Shown: positions 59,732 to 64,000 of the stretch, in pieces
Numbering within the stretch: position 1 is the stretch's first letter
Layout: each line of letters begins with the position of its first letter
Assembly (NCBI GenBank): GCA_964350795.1
Contig: CAYGLI010000001.1
Location: 4,163-68,162 of the forward strand
From: UBA1664 sp964350795
Lineage (GTDB): Bacteria; Pseudomonadota; Alphaproteobacteria; Micavibrionales; UBA1664
Direction: 5' to 3'
Length of the DNA: 64,000 nt
The notes under the pieces: generated by a model
Told to the model about the DNA's origin: nothing
The model's database searches: none
The model's input: the letters and a program-made list of their open reading frames with translations, nothing else
Position numbers and translations under genes: made by a program

Positions 59732-61834
59732 TTAAATCGATCCCATAGTTTTAATTTTTGCCTTGGCGTGGATTTCATTTTGTGACATGACTGGGGTTTG
59801 TGGGCGGAAACGCTCTATCACTGTACGCAAATATGGTCGGATATGGGGGGACACAACCATGGCGGGGTTCATGCCCTTTGCGCCTAAATCCTCGTATTTT
59901 TCGCTGACGCGTTTTATGAATTCTTGTAATTTTGAGGGTGCCATTGCCAATTGACGGTCTTCGGCATCGCCAATAATGCTTTCGGCAAAGGCCTGTTCCC
60001 ATTCGGCGGTAAGGGTGACAAGTAATAAGACGCCATCAGCACCAGCATATTGATTACAAATTTGCCGCGCGAGGCGTGAGCGTGAATGTTCGGTAATTAA
60101 GGATATATTTTTTGTAATCCCTGCGGCCTCGGACACGCCCTCCAATATCGTTGGTAGATCACGAATACTGACACGTTCTGCCAATAAATTTTGTAATATA
60201 CGTTGCATGGCGGTGACCGATATTTGCGCGGGCACAACGTCGGCAATTAATTTTTGGTATTGTTCTGGCAATTCATCCAATAGTTTTTGTGTTTCGGTAT
60301 AGGATAATAAATCTTGCATATTATCCTTGATAATTTCGGTCAGGTGCGTTGTGACAACGGTTGCGGCATCAACAACAGTATAGCCCTTGAAGTTTGCTTC
60401 CTCTTTATATTGATCATCAATCCACATGGCAGGCAGGCCAAATGTAGGTTCAATCGTTGATTCACCAGGCAAGGTGATGGGTTCCCCCGTTGGGTCCATG
60501 CATAGATACATACCAGGGCGGACGCTTGCGCCACCCGCGCCAATTTCCTTTATCCGCACGGCGTAATCATTGGCCTGTAATTGCAAATTATCCTGAATGC
60601 GGACGGAGGGGAGGATAAATCCCATTTCTTCGGCCAATTGACGACGGAGGCCTTTTATTTGGTCGGTTAATTTATTCCCTGTCTCTGAATTCACAAGGGA
60701 TAGTAATCCATACCCTAATTCCAAACGGATTGTGTCCATCGCCAATGTTTGTGAGATTGGTTCTTCGGATGGTTTTATCAATTTTTGAGGATTTTTGGCC
60801 TCTAAGGCTAATTGTTCATTATATTCGCGTTCATTATTATTGCGTGTTCCAAACCATGCCAAGGCCCCTGTGCACGCACCAAGAAATAAGAATGGTAATG
60901 GTGGAATACCAGGGAGGAGGGCAAGAACGGTCATTAAAACGGATGTCAGCGCAAGGGCGCGGGGGTATTTTCCAAATTGAACAAACAGGGCGGATTGGGT
61001 TGTGCCCGTCACGCCGCCCTTGGACACCAATAAACCCGCGGCAACGGACACGATGAGGGCAGGGATTTGCGACACCAAACCATCACCTACGGTTAGCATG
61101 GTATAGGATGTGGCGGCATCTCCCATGCTCATACCCATTTGCGCCGTACCAATAATAATACCACCAATAACATTGATGATTGTGATCAGCAGACCAGCAA
61201 TGGCATCACCGCGAACAAATTTTGCCGCACCATCCATTGACCCGTAAAAATTGCTTTCTTCTTCTAATGTCTTACGGCGTTCACGGGCTTCGTCTTCGGT
61301 AATCATTCCTGCGGACATGTCGGCATCAATCGCCATTTGTTTACCGGGCATCGCATCAAGAGAGAATCGTGCGGCAACCTCGGCAATACGTCCCGACCCC
61401 TTGGTAATCACAACAAAATTCACAAGGATCAGGATGGCGAACACGATAATTCCAATGACGAAATTATCCTGCATAATAAAGCCGCCAAACGCGCCAATCA
61501 CATCCCCCGCGGCCAAGGGACCTTCGTGCCCATTGGCAAGAATAAGGCGCGTTGAGGCAAGGTTCAGCGCAAGGCGTAGCATGGTGACAATCAATAAAAC
61601 CGTTGGGAATGTTGAAAAATCAAGTGGACGTTCTAAAAACAAAACCGTCATCAACACCATGACAGACAATGTCATGGACAACGCCAATGACATATCCAAC
61701 AACCATGTTGGCATTGGAAAGATTAAAACGGTAATAATAGCAACAATCCCAAGCGCAAGCAAAATATCCCCGCGAAAAACGGAGGATTTGAATCCTGCAA
61801 AGGTGGGGTTAAATCCCGGGGTTGGTTCAGCCAT
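59732..61834 (-). CDS. flhA: Flagellar biosynthesis protein FlhA
   Basis: This is the export-gate protein of the flagellar type III secretion system. The 700-residue protein has eight N-terminal membrane helices to about residue 330 and a C-terminal cytoplasmic nonamer-forming domain. Family landmarks are PLDFSTFPTVLLIVTMLRLALNLASTR (in part) and the FHIPEP-region segment GSGRIAEVAARFSLDAMPGK, then AGLLITIINVIGG. Length is normal. No other flagellar gene is in the window, so it is detached from a flagellar cluster here. Whether the organism is flagellated depends on genes outside. Confidence 0.96.
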   Translation of the reverse strand: MAEPTPGFNPTFAGFKSSVFRGDILLALGIVAIITVLIFPMPTWLLDMSLALSMTLSVMVLMTVLFLERPLDFSTFPTVLLIVTMLRLALNLASTRLILANGHEGPLAAGDVIGAFGGFIMQDNFVIGIIVFAILILVNFVVITKGSGRIAEVAARFSLDAMPGKQMAIDADMSAGMITEDEARERRKTLEEESNFYGSMDGAAKFVRGDAIAGLLITIINVIGGIIIGTAQMGMSMGDAATSYTMLTVGDGLVSQIPALIVSVAAGLLVSKGGVTGTTQSALFVQFGKYPRALALTSVLMTVLALLPGIPPLPFLFLGACTGALAWFGTRNNNEREYNEQLALEAKNPQKLIKPSEEPISQTLAMDTIRLELGYGLLSLVNSETGNKLTDQIKGLRRQLAEEMGFILPSVRIQDNLQLQANDYAVRIKEIGAGGASVRPGMYLCMDPTGEPITLPGESTIEPTFGLPAMWIDDQYKEEANFKGYTVVDAATVVTTHLTEIIKDNMQDLLSYTETQKLLDELPEQYQKLIADVVPAQISVTAMQRILQNLLAERVSIRDLPTILEGVSEAAGITKNISLITEHSRSRLARQICNQYAGADGVLLLVTLTAEWEQAFAESIIGDAEDRQLAMAPSKLQEFIKRVSEKYEDLGAKGMNPAMVVSPHIRPYLRTVIERFRPQTPVMSQNEIHAKAKIKTMGSI

Positions 61835-61902
61835 TGTTATAGTCTACGGCAATTGCGAATTTAGGGAAATAATATATTTATTCTTCTCAATCAATAGAGA
61901 CA

Positions 61903-63972
61903 CTATTTCACAGTTTTAATATCATAGCGTCCGTTATTAAATGTAATTGTCGTCGCGCCATTTCGCCAAATATCGAACCGATCAATCACTTGAGGGGTAT
62001 CGCAATAACGGTTCACCATTGGAATTTTTGTAATGACCAAGTCCGTATCTTGGCATGCCATTTGTGTTGCGGATGGATTTAAAATAATTGTGACGCGAAC
62101 AGCATCAATTTTCAATCGACACGTCATATCATCACAATATCCCATTGAATTATTGATGTTATCCCCCTTGTTATAATTTAAAATATCCACATCGGATGAA
62201 TATCCCAGAGACTCAAGCCAGTTGGATTTAAGATACCCATTCATCTTTCCGGTTAAAAATGGTTTATCCGATGACTTATCCACAATCATAATGGCGGACA
62301 TTTTATCGCTGATCATGATGATAGGTTTCGTTGTTATATGCGGAATGATGAATCCTATCATACAAAATAACAGTCCACCCCATCTTAAAATCCCTCGCCA
62401 TAAGACAAGCCATAAAAATCCAACTGATATCAAAATCGTGTCAATGACACCAAAGGATGGTAAGTATAAATTGGCATCCGGATAATCCGAAACAGCGTGT
62501 GCAACATCGGTAATTTTGGCAATTCCCCATTCCATAATGGGCAAGGTATAACCATCCAACCCCAATGGGGTTAACAACATTGATAACAACCCAAACGGCA
62601 TAACGATAAAGGCCATTAATGGCATCGCGGCAATATTTGACACAACGCTGTAAACCGCGAACCGATTAAAAAACATCACCGAAAATGGCGCGGTGGCCAA
62701 TGTCGCAATAATGGTTGTTGCAACCACCCCTGCAACATAATAAACAGGGCGCCATAATGGATGGAACGCACGTGCATTCACCAACCATTGGCGGCCTATC
62801 CCTTGATAAAAGGCAATGAGGGCGGCCACGGCGGCAAAGGACAGAACAAAACTTGGCCCTATAACGGCCTCTGGCGTGGTCACCATCACAATCATGGCCG
62901 CCAAGGCAACAAGGCGCATATTCAATGCCGACCTGTCCAATATCACCGCCAACAACACCAATGATGTCATGATAAATGCCCGAACGGTCGGCACGGTTGC
63001 TCCTGCCAAAATCATATAGGTAAACGCAATAATAATGGCACAGGCCGCGGCGTATTTTTTGATGGGGTGATATAAAGCCATCTTAGGAATCATGGCCAAA
63101 AACAATCGAACAAAGAAAAACACACATCCCGCCACAAGCCCGATATGAAGACCCGATATTGCCAATAAATGCGCCAATCCTGACGTTCGTAATGCCTCGG
63201 TATCATCCTTGGTGATTCCTGCACGCTCTCCTGTCAATAACGCTTGTGCCGTTCCGGCATAGCGGTCATCCATGACACCATAAAGACGCGCGCCGATAAT
63301 ATCGCGAATGGATTGAACAAAATTTTGTTGCGTGCTTGATTTGGATATTAATTCCGCATTGCCCATTGTGTATCCGACGGCGCTTAATCCCTCGTAATAG
63401 GCCTTAAATCGGAAATCAAATCCGCCTGGCATGACTGGTCCTGATGGCGGCATTAATTTTGCCCTCACCATCACGCGATCGCCGTTACGCCAATCATCCC
63501 CCTTAAAATGATAGGTTTTCAGGCGCACACGGTGCAATTTAATATTTTTATTGTCGATGATAATATCACGCAATATTACGCGTTTGGCCTTACCACCATC
63601 CAATTTCACTAATTTTTCGATGGTTGCCGTTATATCAACAGGTGGAATATTTTTTTCCAATAACGGTGTCGATAATGCCTGTGTTCGCCATTGCGCCGAA
63701 CTGTATCCGACCATGAACAACAACAGGGTCAGTGACATTAAAACGCACCATAACCATCGATTTTGACCTGTTTTTGAATAGGAATGAATTGATTTTGACA
63801 ATGCAAGAATAATAAAAAATAAACCGCCGCCTAACATTGCCCATGATATTGTCGCGTCCGCGGTAAAATACACCACAATCCCCAACCCCATCATTACAGG
63901 CGCCCAAAGGAAGAGCGATTTCCGCTGTTTTGCGATTTGGTCTGATAAAAATGGAATGATTGCGCGAAGCAT
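61903..63972 (-). CDS. comEC: ComEC/Rec2-family DNA-uptake channel protein
   Basis: This is a probable inner-membrane channel for single-stranded DNA uptake in natural competence. The 689-residue protein has an N-terminal DUF4131-type region, then a Competence domain with the diagnostic ALRTSGLAHLLAISGLHIGLVAG, about ten membrane helices, and a C-terminal soluble domain (DLVITKIPMV...FDIWRNGATTI). The metallo-beta-lactamase motif HxHxDH of the long ComEC form is absent; from memory this is usual in alphaproteobacteria. No other com genes are in the window. Confidence 0.9.
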   Translation of the reverse strand: MLRAIIPFLSDQIAKQRKSLFLWAPVMMGLGIVVYFTADATISWAMLGGGLFFIILALSKSIHSYSKTGQNRWLWCVLMSLTLLLFMVGYSSAQWRTQALSTPLLEKNIPPVDITATIEKLVKLDGGKAKRVILRDIIIDNKNIKLHRVRLKTYHFKGDDWRNGDRVMVRAKLMPPSGPVMPGGFDFRFKAYYEGLSAVGYTMGNAELISKSSTQQNFVQSIRDIIGARLYGVMDDRYAGTAQALLTGERAGITKDDTEALRTSGLAHLLAISGLHIGLVAGCVFFFVRLFLAMIPKMALYHPIKKYAAACAIIIAFTYMILAGATVPTVRAFIMTSLVLLAVILDRSALNMRLVALAAMIVMVTTPEAVIGPSFVLSFAAVAALIAFYQGIGRQWLVNARAFHPLWRPVYYVAGVVATTIIATLATAPFSVMFFNRFAVYSVVSNIAAMPLMAFIVMPFGLLSMLLTPLGLDGYTLPIMEWGIAKITDVAHAVSDYPDANLYLPSFGVIDTILISVGFLWLVLWRGILRWGGLLFCMIGFIIPHITTKPIIMISDKMSAIMIVDKSSDKPFLTGKMNGYLKSNWLESLGYSSDVDILNYNKGDNINNSMGYCDDMTCRLKIDAVRVTIILNPSATQMACQDTDLVITKIPMVNRYCDTPQVIDRFDIWRNGATTITFNNGRYDIKTVK

Positions 63973-64000
63973 GTTCGCTTATACGACTTTATCCTTAAAT

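Noticed and set aside
61251..61919. 222-residue plus-strand frame opposite flhA
   Set aside because: It lies entirely antisense to conserved FlhA helices and shows shadow composition.

Overview
The window is a gene-dense, rather AT-rich stretch of an alphaproteobacterial chromosome, probably from a draft or metagenome assembly because a 10-N scaffold gap sits at 34764-34773. The assignment rests on gene content and order: a DivK-PleD pair, a CtaG-COX3-DUF983-SURF1 cytochrome oxidase assembly cluster, a pal-cpoB-tilS-ftsH run, an ETF-ubiquinone oxidoreductase, an alphaproteobacterial-style ComEC and FlhA. A Micavibrio-like or other deep, low-GC alphaproteobacterium would fit, but the window has no rRNA or other marker that settles this. 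No tRNA, rRNA, CRISPR array or complete insertion sequence was seen.

Layout. 0-3.5 kb: end of the elongasome operon (mreD-mrdA-rodA). 3.5-5.2 kb: a large unknown protein. 5.3-10.3 kb: rlmN, an M23 endopeptidase, then the oxidase assembly cluster on the minus strand. 10.4-14.6 kb: a two-gene RND exporter. 15-21 kb: acyl-CoA ligase, RNase D, an RluA-type pseudouridine synthase and aspS. 21-25.6 kb: a regulatory block with two Xre-type regulators, two stand-alone diguanylate cyclases, divK and pleD. 25.6-27.4 kb: ndk, a 54-residue Phd/YefM-like antitoxin with no visible toxin, and unknown membrane proteins. 27.4-34.5 kb: an unusually short alaS, a lytic transglycosylase, a uracil-DNA-glycosylase-family gene, a 2-hydroxyacid dehydrogenase relative and ETF-QO. 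34.5-45.7 kb: a gene crossing the assembly gap, then lpoA/rsmI/yraN/BON-lipoprotein, sirB1, pal, cpoB, tilS, ftsH and trpS. 45.9-54.9 kb: murJ, a possible ADP-ribosyltransferase-fold protein bounded by inverted repeats, ubiE, pth, ychF, a DUF389 protein and bactofilin. 55-64 kb: a YjbH-like barrel, glpD-glpK, flhA and comEC.

Functionally the window is dominated by cell-envelope work (elongasome, Tol-Pal, LpoA-like activator, MurJ, bactofilin, M23 and SLT murein enzymes), aerobic respiration (oxidase maturation, ETF-QO, GlpD, UbiE) and c-di-GMP/cell-cycle signalling. The housekeeping genes are ordinary. The less ordinary material lies in the spacers: at least nine copies of an oriented G/T-rich short repeat, palindromic elements (one inserted in frame in a uracil-DNA-glycosylase-family gene), REPIN-like double hairpins, a structured spacer between two diguanylate cyclase genes, and a large inverted repeat upstream of ndk. 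The best candidates for something new are the bracketed ART-like gene at 47.7 kb, the repeat family that brackets it, the short AlaRS and the palindrome-carrying glycosylase.
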